Below, piece by piece: positions 1-7,538 of a stretch of DNA of 64,000 nucleotides. The stretch spans positions 1 to 64,000 of the forward strand of contig JAFKFH010000026.1 of assembly GCA_017307375.1 (NCBI GenBank), read 5' to 3'. This DNA is from Alphaproteobacteria bacterium. Lineage in GTDB: Bacteria; Pseudomonadota; Alphaproteobacteria; Ferrovibrionales; Ferrovibrionaceae. The notes under the pieces are model-generated. The model searched no databases. It was not told where the DNA came from and was given only the letters and a program-made list of their open reading frames with translations. Numbering within the stretch: position 1 is the stretch's first letter; every line of letters starts with the position of its first letter. Position numbers and translations under genes: made by a program.

Positions 1-369
1 TCGATCCTGGGCTCGACCAACACCACCGTCGGCACGCTGGCGTACAACGGCACCGCCTCGACCATCAACTACGTGACCGGCGGTTCGGCCTACCAGTACT
101 TCCTGCGCGTCACCAACCCGAATTCGGGCACCGGCCAGGTGTTCGTGGTCGTGACCAAGGAAGACGGCACCTCGTCGTCGGGTTCGATCACCACGAACCT
201 CGGCGCGAACGCCAACGCCCTGTACTCGATCGCGGACGTCAACACCGCGACCGGCGCGAACCTGGGTGCCGCCGACCGCGCCCGCATCCAGCTGCTGCTG
301 AGCTCGGGCATGACCGGTACCGGCATCCTGTTCAACACCGCCACCGGTGTTGTCACTGCCGCCAACTGA
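1..369 (+). CDS. C-terminal end of a secreted S-layer-like surface protein (5' end outside window)
   Basis: The frame is open from the first base, so this is the last 122 codons of a longer protein. The sequence is rich in Ser, Thr, Gly, Asn and Ala, has no Cys, and contains a beta-type module (YFLRVTNPNSGTGQVFVVV) like repeat units in large alphaproteobacterial cell-surface proteins. Codons are strongly biased to C-ending forms (acc, aac, ggc, gtc), and a strong terminator follows, both consistent with an abundant product. The many Ser/Thr residues and the glycosyltransferase genes downstream suggest it may be O-glycosylated; that is inference. The internal GTG at 73 is not a real start. Confidence 0.75.
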   Translation, partial: SILGSTNTTVGTLAYNGTASTINYVTGGSAYQYFLRVTNPNSGTGQVFVVVTKEDGTSSSGSITTNLGANANALYSIADVNTATGANLGAADRARIQLLLSSGMTGTGILFNTATGVVTAAN

Positions 370-390
370 TATCGCTTCGGCGATTGGGGA

Positions 391-417
391 AAAGGGGAGC
401 GTCAGCTCCCCTTTTTT
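391..417 (+). terminator. Rho-independent terminator
   Basis: GGGGAGC (394-400), loop GTCA, GCTCCCC (405-411), followed by six T; three A upstream can pair with the first T residues. It lies about 20 bases after the stop of the surface-protein gene and is the clearest intrinsic terminator in the window. Confidence 0.92.
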
Positions 418-459
418 CTTTTCTGATGCGTGACGATGCCGGCCAAAGGGTGTTCTGCA

Positions 460-1125
460 ATGGCTGACGACGTCATCTGGCGGCCGCTGGTTTCGCATTA
501 TGAGCGCTGTTTCGTCCGCCACGGCCGTACCGCCCAGGGCGTCGACTGGCCCAATCAGCGGGACCTCGAAACCCGTTTCGACGTGATGCTCGAGGTTGCG
601 GCGGGTGCGCCTCGACCTGTCGACCTGCTCGATCTGGGCTGTGGTCCCGGTCTGCTGGTCGATCATCTGCACAGGCGGCGGCGGCTGGACGATTTTCGCT
701 ACCGCGGTATCGACCTGTCGGTTCCGATGATCGAATCGGCCCGCGCCGCATGGCCCGATCTGCCTTTCGAAATCCGCGATATCCTGGCCGATCCGCTGCC
801 GCCCGACAGCGTCGACGTCGTCATCCTGAACGGCGTGCTGACCGAGCGGCGGGAACTCCCGCGCGAGGCGATGGCCCGGTTCGCGGAAACCTTGCTGGCC
901 GCGGCGTTCCGCCTGGCCCGGCGCGGCATCGCCTTCAACGTGATGAGCCGCCATGTCGACTGGGAACGCGACGACCTGTTCCACTGGGGTTTCGACGAGG
1001 TCGCGGCCTTCGCCCGCGCCCGCCTGTCGCGGCATCTGGTGATCCGGGCCGATTATGGCCTCCATGAATTCACCACCTATGTCTTCCGCGAGACGCGCCC
1101 CGGCGTGACGACCGGACCGGCATGA
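460..1125 (+). CDS. Class I SAM-dependent methyltransferase
   Basis: 221 residues. Motif I of the Rossmann-fold methyltransferases (DLLDLGCGPG) is at residues 55-64 and an acidic motif II-like region (YRGIDLS) follows at about 80. The substrate cannot be read from sequence; its position between a surface-protein gene and glycosyltransferases suggests methylation of a sugar or a surface component. The ATG at 460 is preferred over the in-frame GTG at 430 because AAAGGG lies about 10 bases upstream of it. The next gene begins 13 bases after the stop, so the two are probably co-transcribed. Confidence 0.85.
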   Translation: MADDVIWRPLVSHYERCFVRHGRTAQGVDWPNQRDLETRFDVMLEVAAGAPRPVDLLDLGCGPGLLVDHLHRRRRLDDFRYRGIDLSVPMIESARAAWPDLPFEIRDILADPLPPDSVDVVILNGVLTERRELPREAMARFAETLLAAAFRLARRGIAFNVMSRHVDWERDDLFHWGFDEVAAFARARLSRHLVIRADYGLHEFTTYVFRETRPGVTTGPA

Positions 1126-1138
1126 CGACAGGCCGGGC

Positions 1139-2278
1139 ATGACGCCGCCCATCGTGCCGACGGATATCGCCGGTATCGAGGACTGCCTGGCCCGTTCGGC
1201 CTGGGCCGAAGCGCGGGCGGGTACCGTGGCGCTGCTCGACCGGCATGGGCCGCAGGTCCCGCTATTGCTGCTGCTGGCCCGCGCGGCCGAGGGCGGCGAG
1301 GGCCCCGCGGCCGCGCTGCCGGCCTATGCGCAGGCGGCCGCTCAGGCCCCGCTCGATGCTGCCGTGCAGGAAGCGTTCGCGCGGGCGCTGGAGCGCGCGG
1401 GGCGGCCGCAGGACGCGGCGATGGTCCGCTTCACCCTGTTCAGCCGGGGCGGGCGCGATCCGGACATGGCCATCGGCCTCGCCGCCTATCTGTTCGACAG
1501 CGGCCTGACGATCTCGGGCGACCGAGTCTATGACGGGCCCCTGTTTGCCCGTCTGGCGATGATTTTCGCGCCGCATCCGCTGCTCGGCGCGCTGCCGCTG
1601 ATCAGCCGTTACTGGGCGGCCGGGGATGGGCGACGGGCAATCGGCCTCGCCCGCGACTGTGCCGCGCTGCTGCCTGGCGACGCGGTGATCTGGCGCATTC
1701 TGGGCAGCCTGGTCTACTTTCACGGTCGGGTCGAGGAGGCCCGCGCGGCGCTCGATGCGGCAGTCACGCTGTCGGGCGATGCCCATGCGCGGATCATGCG
1801 CGCCCTGCTGGTCGAACCGGTGATGATGTCGGAGGCGGAAATCGCCACCTGCCGCGCCGGGATCGAGGCCGGGCTTGCCGACCTGATCGCCGATCCGGGC
1901 CTGCGCGCCGATCTGGTCAGCGGCCGGGATTCGATCGTCGTCAACCTGTTCCAGTTCGCCTATCACGGCGCCGACGACCGGCCGCTGATGGAAAAGATCG
2001 CGCGGATGTTCGACCATGCCGATCCCGGCTTGCGCTGGTCGGCCCCGCATCTGTCGGTCCCGGCTTCACCAGGGCGCCCGCGGCGCATCGGCATCGTCGG
2101 ATCGCTGGAAATCGACTCGATCTCGCGCATGCTGCGCTTTCTGCCGCCCGCGCTCGCCCGACGCGACCTGGAAATTCACTATTTCAGCGAGACCCCGGTG
2201 CTGCCGGCGGTGCGGCCGCGCGTCAGGCCATTGCCGTCCATGAACTCGACGTGCTGTTGTTCACGGACCTGTTCATGA
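1139..2278 (+). CDS. TPR/GT41 glycosyltransferase, N-terminal fragment of a frameshifted gene
   Basis: Residues 1-300 are Ala/Leu-rich helical TPR-like repeats, followed by the start of a SPINDLY/OGT-type catalytic domain (RRIGIVGSLEIDSISRML, then EIHYFSE). After about position 2215 the frame stops making family sense and ends at 2278. The rest of the catalytic domain continues in another frame, annotated separately. Compared with relatives I remember, about 20 residues also seem missing at the junction, so a small out-of-frame deletion is more likely than a single-base slip. Either this is a pseudogene or there is a sequence error in a very GC-rich stretch. Confidence 0.7.
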   Translation: MTPPIVPTDIAGIEDCLARSAWAEARAGTVALLDRHGPQVPLLLLLARAAEGGEGPAAALPAYAQAAAQAPLDAAVQEAFARALERAGRPQDAAMVRFTLFSRGGRDPDMAIGLAAYLFDSGLTISGDRVYDGPLFARLAMIFAPHPLLGALPLISRYWAAGDGRRAIGLARDCAALLPGDAVIWRILGSLVYFHGRVEEARAALDAAVTLSGDAHARIMRALLVEPVMMSEAEIATCRAGIEAGLADLIADPGLRADLVSGRDSIVVNLFQFAYHGADDRPLMEKIARMFDHADPGLRWSAPHLSVPASPGRPRRIGIVGSLEIDSISRMLRFLPPALARRDLEIHYFSETPVLPAVRPRVRPLPSMNSTCCCSRTCS

Positions 2279-3108
2279 ACTGGATCTATTACTTCCTGGC
2301 GTTTTCCCGGCTGGCCCGGGTGCAATGCCTGTGGGGCGGACATCCGGTGACCAGCGGCCTTGCCAGCGTCGACTATTTCATTTCCTCGGAGTCGCTGGAA
2401 CGGCCGGATGCCGACCGCGACTACAGCGAGACGCTGATTCGCCTGCCCGACCTGACCACGGTCTACCCGTCCCTCAGCCTGCCGCCACCGACGGCCAAAC
2501 GAGGGGACTTCGGCATAGCCGAGGAGGCGAGGCTCTATTTCTGCACCCAGACCCTGTTCAAGCTGCATCCGGCGTTCGACGCGGCAATGCGCGCGATTCT
2601 GGAACGTGATCCCAGGGCCTGCCTCGTGCTGTTCGAAAATCCGCGCCCCGACCCCGGGGGCCGGCTGGCCTCGCGGCTGTCGCAGGCCTTCGCCGGCCTG
2701 GCCGATCGGGTCCGCATGCTGCCGCGGCTGCCGCTGGACAGCTTCCTCGACCTCTATCGTCTTGCCGACGTCGTGCTCGACACCTTTCATTTCGGTGGCG
2801 GCAACACGACGTTGCAGGCGTTTCAGGCCGGTGTTCCCGTCGTGACCCTGCCCGGGCCTTTCCTGCGCGGCCGCTCGGCCCTCGGATTCTATCGGGTGAT
2901 GGAATTTACGGATCTGGTCGCGCGCGACCCGGAAGATTATGTCCGGCTGGCCATCCGCGTTGCCAACGACCGGGCATTCCGCGCCCGCTGTGTGGCCGAG
3001 ATCGAGGCCCGCCGGCATCGCCTGTTCGACCGCGGCGACGCCGCCGACGCCTTCGCCGATCTGCTTGCCGACTGGGCGCGCCGGAGCACGCCGGGGACTA
3101 CGGCGTAA
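2251..3108 (+). CDS. GT41-type glycosyltransferase catalytic domain, C-terminal fragment of the same frameshifted gene
   Basis: This frame carries the rest of the OGT/SPINDLY-like catalytic domain: LARVQCLWGGHP, a central Rossmann half (ARLYFCTQTLFKLHPAF), and the UDP-sugar-binding region HFGGGNTTLQAFQAGVPVV near the C terminus. The family-like reading extends upstream of the formal GTG at 2251 to about 2210 (ARQAIAVHELDVLLF), so 2251 is not a true start and no ribosome binding site precedes it. It converges with the WbqC-family gene, overlapping its end by 11 bases. As it stands the fragment has no TPR region and no start, so I regard it as part of a broken gene. Confidence 0.65.
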   Translation: MLLFTDLFMNWIYYFLAFSRLARVQCLWGGHPVTSGLASVDYFISSESLERPDADRDYSETLIRLPDLTTVYPSLSLPPPTAKRGDFGIAEEARLYFCTQTLFKLHPAFDAAMRAILERDPRACLVLFENPRPDPGGRLASRLSQAFAGLADRVRMLPRLPLDSFLDLYRLADVVLDTFHFGGGNTTLQAFQAGVPVVTLPGPFLRGRSALGFYRVMEFTDLVARDPEDYVRLAIRVANDRAFRARCVAEIEARRHRLFDRGDAADAFADLLADWARRSTPGTTA

Positions 3109-3763
3109 TCTGGCTGCGGATGTCGGCTGCCACGGCCGTCGGGGGCTCGCCGGCCAGCCGTTCCAGGATGCTGGCATAGTCGCCGCGATAGGGCGGCAGG
3201 ATCTGCAGATCGAGGCCCGCGTCGCGGAAGACCGCGGGCGTGTAGAGGTCGCCCCCGCCCGACAGGTTGACATAGCCGTTGGCGCCGACCGCCCGCGCCA
3301 GCGCGATGATCAGGTCCTGTGCCCGCAACGCCGGGTCGATTTCCAGGCTGCTGGCCAGGATCATCGGCCGCTCCAGGCCGAGCAGGCGGGTCGTCGCGCG
3401 CAGGCCGGCGACGAGATGATCGAGCGGCTTTCCCGCAGGGTGCAGGGCATGATCGATCAGCATGCGGACGGTGTCGGACGGTGTTATCAGCACCGGGAAC
3501 CGGGCGCGCTGCTCGGCCGCCCAGCCCGGATCGACCTGCCGAAACTCAAGCTCGCGAATCTGCGCCGATTGCGGCGCCTTGCTCAAGGGCAGCGTCAGCC
3601 AGTCGAGTTCGCCGTCGGCCCGCCGCAGGCGGTTGCGATGAACCCAGCCGCGACGCGGAAACTGCACCGAGTCGAGAACGATGAAGACGTCGGCCGCGGC
3701 AAACAGCCGGTAATAGCCGGCATAGGGAAAGAAATAGGGCTGCATGATCGCGACACGATGCAT
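3098..3763 (-). CDS. WbqC-family protein
   Basis: 221 residues. The N terminus (MQPYFFPYAGYYRLF, then DSVQFPRRGWVHRNR) is diagnostic of the WbqC family, found in O-antigen and other glycan clusters, often next to DegT-type aminotransferases; the biochemical role is not settled, although an acyl- or aminoacyl-transfer role on amino sugars has been suggested from context. The gene starts 9 bases after the stop of the DegT-family aminotransferase, so the two form an operon. I infer that they modify the sugar used by the neighbouring glycosyltransferases. Confidence 0.88.
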   Translation of the reverse strand: MHRVAIMQPYFFPYAGYYRLFAAADVFIVLDSVQFPRRGWVHRNRLRRADGELDWLTLPLSKAPQSAQIRELEFRQVDPGWAAEQRARFPVLITPSDTVRMLIDHALHPAGKPLDHLVAGLRATTRLLGLERPMILASSLEIDPALRAQDLIIALARAVGANGYVNLSGGGDLYTPAVFRDAGLDLQILPPYRGDYASILERLAGEPPTAVAADIRSQITP

Positions 3764-3772
3764 GGCGCCCCT

Positions 3773-4873
3773 TCACCCCTCGCGGAGGACCGCGGCGATC
3801 CGATCGATCTCTTCCGCCGTGATGTCGAGCGACAGCGGCAGGCCGATGGTGTCGGCGGCGAGGCGGGCGGTGGCGGGCAGCGGCAGGCGCGGACAGTGCG
3901 CGAAGGCGGCGTGGGCGTGGCAACCATTCCCCCACCAGGCGCGCGTCTCGATCTGCCGGCCAGCCAGCCGCGCGGCGGCGGCGGCCGCGCCGGGCCAGGT
4001 CGCGACCAGCGTCGCGGTGACCCATTCCGCCCCCACGCCGTCCTGCAGGCAGATGCCCGAATCGCCCAGACGTTCGCGGTAGCCATCGATGGCGCGCCGG
4101 TAGGCCTGGCGCCGCGCCGGCCACTGGTCCAGTGCGGCCAGGCCGACCGCGGCATGGTATTCGCTGATCTTGGAATTGCCGGCCACGACGTTCGAATCGC
4201 GTGAGCCGTGGAAGCCGAAGTTGATGCGGCGGATCGTCTCGCTTGCGTGCGATTCGTCGGGGCAGACGATGAAGGCGCCTTCGCCCGCCGGCAGCGCCTT
4301 GGTCGCATGCAGGCTGACGACCGTCGTCAACCGGCCAGCCCCGGCGGTGTCGAATCCTGCCGCCGCATCGACGATGACGGCGATGCCAGTCTCGTCGCCG
4401 AAGCGCTCCCAGCCCGCGAGATCGACGGCCGCGCCGAACGGCGACACGACGACGACCGCCGCCACCGGCCGCGGCGCGGCGGCCACCGCGGCGCGGGCGA
4501 TGTCGGGCGTCAGTTGCCAGCTTGCCGGATCGACATCGGCGAAGAACGGCATCAGGCCCGCGGTTTCAGCTGCATGCGCGGTGGCGACGAAGGTCCAGGA
4601 CGGCATCAGTGCCAGCGGCGGCTGGCCGTCGCCCAATCGGCCATGCGGCATCATCACGGCGGTAAGGGCCGCGGTCGCATTGGCGGCCATCACGACGCGC
4701 GACGGCGAAACCTGCAGCCGGTCGGCGATCCGCCGGCCAAGTTCGCCGGCCAGCGGCCCGAAGTTCGTGTACCACCTGTGGCCGTCGATCCGCCGCAGAT
4801 AGGGCAGCAGCGTGTCGGCATCGGGCAGCAGCGGGCGGCATACCGGAATGCGCCCGGCTCCGGTCGAACTCAT
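3773..4873 (-). CDS. DegT/DnrJ/EryC1/StrS-family sugar aminotransferase
   Basis: 366 residues, normal length for the PLP-dependent nucleotide-sugar aminotransferases. The PLP-binding Asp is in VIVDAAAGFD (D169) and the internal-aldimine Lys in SLHATKALPAGEG (K192). ALMPSWTFVATAHA near residue 90 matches the family motif for cofactor phosphate contacts. It would convert a keto-sugar nucleotide to an amino sugar. It precedes the WbqC-family gene in the same transcription unit and follows the small protein gene after about 30 bases, so the whole block from 7333 down to 3098 may be one transcript. Confidence 0.9.
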   Translation of the reverse strand: MSSTGAGRIPVCRPLLPDADTLLPYLRRIDGHRWYTNFGPLAGELGRRIADRLQVSPSRVVMAANATAALTAVMMPHGRLGDGQPPLALMPSWTFVATAHAAETAGLMPFFADVDPASWQLTPDIARAAVAAAPRPVAAVVVVSPFGAAVDLAGWERFGDETGIAVIVDAAAGFDTAGAGRLTTVVSLHATKALPAGEGAFIVCPDESHASETIRRINFGFHGSRDSNVVAGNSKISEYHAAVGLAALDQWPARRQAYRRAIDGYRERLGDSGICLQDGVGAEWVTATLVATWPGAAAAAARLAGRQIETRAWWGNGCHAHAAFAHCPRLPLPATARLAADTIGLPLSLDITAEEIDRIAAVLREG

Positions 4874-4905
4874 TGACGACAGTCCATTCCGGTCGGCAGG
4901 GGGGC

Positions 4906-5184
4906 TCAGGTCAGCTTGGGGATCGAGGCAAGGAAGTCCGCCCCGGCCTGCGTCGGGGCTGGCACGACCGGCGCCGGGGCGAAGCCGCCTCCCATGTGCG
5001 GGGCAAGCTGCCGCGCCGCATTCATCAGGTTGTCGGCCAGCGGCTGGACAAGATTCAGCGGCATGAACACGGTGCCGGCCGGGACGGTCGAATTGCCCTG
5101 GATCTGGACCAGATGCAGCCGCACCACGCCATTGGCGAACGAGATTTCCGAAATGCCGTCGCAGTATATGTCGTTATTGCTCAT
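4906..5184 (-). CDS. Small conserved protein translationally coupled to an O-GlcNAc transferase
   Basis: 92 residues, unknown function. The first 35 residues (IYCDGISEISFANGVVRLHL) look like a compact beta structure; the middle is amphipathic helix (LNLVQPLADNLMNAARQL) and the tail is Gly/Pro/Ala-rich. The ATG overlaps the last 11 bases of the upstream glycosyltransferase, and a strong GGAGGA lies inside that gene's final codons, so translation is coupled and the start is well supported. I recall short proteins with a similar YCDGI...GVVR opening in proteobacteria but cannot name a family. A subunit or partner of the transferase is a reasonable guess from coupling alone. Confidence 0.8.
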   Translation of the reverse strand: MSNNDIYCDGISEISFANGVVRLHLVQIQGNSTVPAGTVFMPLNLVQPLADNLMNAARQLAPHMGGGFAPAPVVPAPTQAGADFLASIPKLT

Positions 5185-7333
5185 GATATCCTCCAGGTCT
5201 CGTTACTGAGCCGGTCGCACTAGAGCGGCCCGGTCGCGTCTCGTCAACGGCGGAAGAGTCGCGCCGGTCCACCATGCCGGCATAGGCTTGTTCCATTGCC
5301 CGGGCGAAGCCGGTTTCGTCACGCAGCGGCGAGCCGGCGATCAGGGCGCGCAGGCCGTGGCGCCAGCCGGCGCGGCGTTCCCTGTCGCCGGCGACGGCCA
5401 CCGCACGGGCGACATAGCCGTCGACATCCGCTGCCACCAGTTCGTCGAGGCCGGTGGCGCCCAGCAAGCTGGCGCCGACCCGGGCAACCAGCCGCTGCCC
5501 GGCCAGCGCCACGACCGGCACGCCCATCCAGAGGGCTTCGCAGGTCGTGGTGGTGCCATTGTAGGGAAACGGATCGAGGGCGACATCGATCTCGGCATAG
5601 AGGGCCAGATGCTCGGCCTGCGAGGGCGCATAGGGCATGAAGGCGATGCGCTCTTCGGCAACGCCGTGCGCGGCGAACCGGGCGCGCAATCGCGCCTGCA
5701 CGACGCGATCGGCCGCCTGGTCGGCCTTCAGCAGCAACCGGGCGCCCGGCAGGCGTCGCAGGATCTCGGCCCAGGCCGCCAGGGTCACCCCGGACAGCTT
5801 GGCCAGGTTGTTGAAGGACCCGAGCGTCAGCGGGCCGTCGCCACGGCGCGGGACGGGCGCGTCGGCGGACGGGCGCCAGCAATGGCTGAGCCGCGGCAGG
5901 CGCCACAGGCCCTCGGCAAACCAGTCGAGCGGCTGCCCGGCCGGGGCCAGCCAATCGTCGACCAGCTTCCAGTCCATCGCGTCGAGCCCCGTGGTCGCGT
6001 TGTAGCCAAGCCAGCTGGCCTGGACCGGGGCCGGGCGTCGCGCGAAGACGGCAAGCCGGTTGCCGTGGAAATGCCCGGCAAGGTCGACCAGCACGTCGAT
6101 GCGGTCGTCGGCGATGCGCCGCGCCAGCGCCTCGTCGTCCAGCCCGTCGGTCCGCTGCCAGTGGGCGAAATGGCGCTGCAGGCGGGAAGTCACGGCATCG
6201 GGGGCCGGCACTTCGGCATAGGCGAAGGTTTCGACGCGGCGCGGATCATGCCGCTCGACCAGCGGCTCGATGAACCAGGCGCAGGAATGATGGCGCAAGT
6301 CCGGCGATACGTAGCCGACGCGCAGTCGGTCGCCGCGCCCGGCGATCACGGCCGGCGCCCGGTCGCCGAACAGCCGGCCCGCGGCGCGATGGAAGGCACG
6401 CGCGGCCAGCTCGGCGGCATCGGTCTCGGCCTTGATCGCCACGGCAAGCAGGTTCGACCAGGCAGGCAATCGATCTGGCGCCAGCGCCACGGCGTGCCGC
6501 AACTCGTTCAGGGCGCCGGCGGTATCGCCGGTACGGTCGCGGATGGCGCCACGATTGAGGTAGGTGGTCCAGTCCGCCGGGGCGAGGCTTGCCACCACCG
6601 CCATGTCGGCCAGCGCGCCGGCGGCATTGCCGAGTGCCAGCAGGCCGGCCGAGCGGACCATCCGCGTTTCGATCAGCCCCGGGTCGATCCGCAGCGCCCG
6701 GCCGGCGTCGCGAACCGCATCGGCGGGCCGGCCCGCGATCATCGCGGTGGCCGCACATCTGGCCCAGATTGCCGCTCGGGCGGGGGTTGCCGCCAGCACG
6801 GCGCGGGCGGCCGCCATGTAAGCCGGATGATCGGCCATGGCGGGCTGGGCGGTCGTCACCAGCCGGATCAGCATGTCCTGCCATTCCGCGGCCAGCGCGG
6901 CATTGCCGGCATGATGCCGCAGCACCCGGCGATAGGCCTGGTCGGCCGCGTAGCCGTTGCCCTGGCCGACCAGCAGGCGGGCGCGGGTCAGTCCGGCGGG
7001 CAGATGATCGGGGCGCAGCGCCAGGGCGCGGTCGCACGCCGCCATCGCCTCGGCGACCTGGCCGGCCATCGCGCGGGCGACGGCGAGATTGGCTTGCCTG
7101 TCGGGATTGCGCGGGTCGAAGGCGGCGGCCTTGGACAGATAGGGCAGGGCGTCGCCGGGCATCTGGCGACGCAGCAGCACCGCGCCGGCTTCGCCTTGCA
7201 GGGCCGCATGGCGCGGGTCGATCCGCGCTGCGCGGCGGCAGCAGTCCAGCCCGCCCGCCGCATCGCCGGCGGCAAGCCGCGCCTCGGCCTCGCCAAGCAG
7301 GCTCGCGGCGCGCGGGGGCAGGGGGGCGGTCAT
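5174..7333 (-). CDS. TPR-containing SPINDLY/OGT-type (GT41) O-linked glycosyltransferase
   Basis: 719 residues. Residues 1-310 are TPR repeats (for example ALPYLSKAAAFDPRNPDRQA). The catalytic half follows: LRVGYVSPDLRHHSCAWF near 330, DVLVDLAGHFHGNRL, SWLGYNATTG, GSFNNLAKLS near 500, and the nucleotide-sugar site DPFPYNGTTTTCEALWMG near 586-605. It has no signal peptide, so it should act in the cytoplasm on protein Ser/Thr. It is 42 percent TPR, typical of family members that choose protein substrates through the repeats. It heads a minus-strand unit with the small protein, aminotransferase and WbqC genes, and is divergent from a related transferase. Confidence 0.9.
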   Translation of the reverse strand: MTAPLPPRAASLLGEAEARLAAGDAAGGLDCCRRAARIDPRHAALQGEAGAVLLRRQMPGDALPYLSKAAAFDPRNPDRQANLAVARAMAGQVAEAMAACDRALALRPDHLPAGLTRARLLVGQGNGYAADQAYRRVLRHHAGNAALAAEWQDMLIRLVTTAQPAMADHPAYMAAARAVLAATPARAAIWARCAATAMIAGRPADAVRDAGRALRIDPGLIETRMVRSAGLLALGNAAGALADMAVVASLAPADWTTYLNRGAIRDRTGDTAGALNELRHAVALAPDRLPAWSNLLAVAIKAETDAAELAARAFHRAAGRLFGDRAPAVIAGRGDRLRVGYVSPDLRHHSCAWFIEPLVERHDPRRVETFAYAEVPAPDAVTSRLQRHFAHWQRTDGLDDEALARRIADDRIDVLVDLAGHFHGNRLAVFARRPAPVQASWLGYNATTGLDAMDWKLVDDWLAPAGQPLDWFAEGLWRLPRLSHCWRPSADAPVPRRGDGPLTLGSFNNLAKLSGVTLAAWAEILRRLPGARLLLKADQAADRVVQARLRARFAAHGVAEERIAFMPYAPSQAEHLALYAEIDVALDPFPYNGTTTTCEALWMGVPVVALAGQRLVARVGASLLGATGLDELVAADVDGYVARAVAVAGDRERRAGWRHGLRALIAGSPLRDETGFARAMEQAYAGMVDRRDSSAVDETRPGRSSATGSVTRPGGYHEQ

Positions 7334-7538
7334 CCCGCCCGCGCCCGGGACCGGCGGTGGCGACGGGGCGCCGCGGTGAGACTGGCGGAGTGCCGCATGA
7401 CCATCCTGTAGGCCTTGCCTGCCGATCCCGCAGGCGTCTTCGAGGGGGCCATCAACTGCCCCAACCCGGCGCAGCCGTCAAGCCGGCGCCGGATTCATAT
7501 TGCACCGGGTCCCAATTGCCTGCACCTTGCCGCGCCAA

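Noticed and set aside
2200-2280. Programmed ribosomal frameshift in the first GT41 gene
   Set aside because: No slippery heptamer or adjacent stable stem was evident, and residues seem missing at the junction, which points to a deletion rather than recoding.
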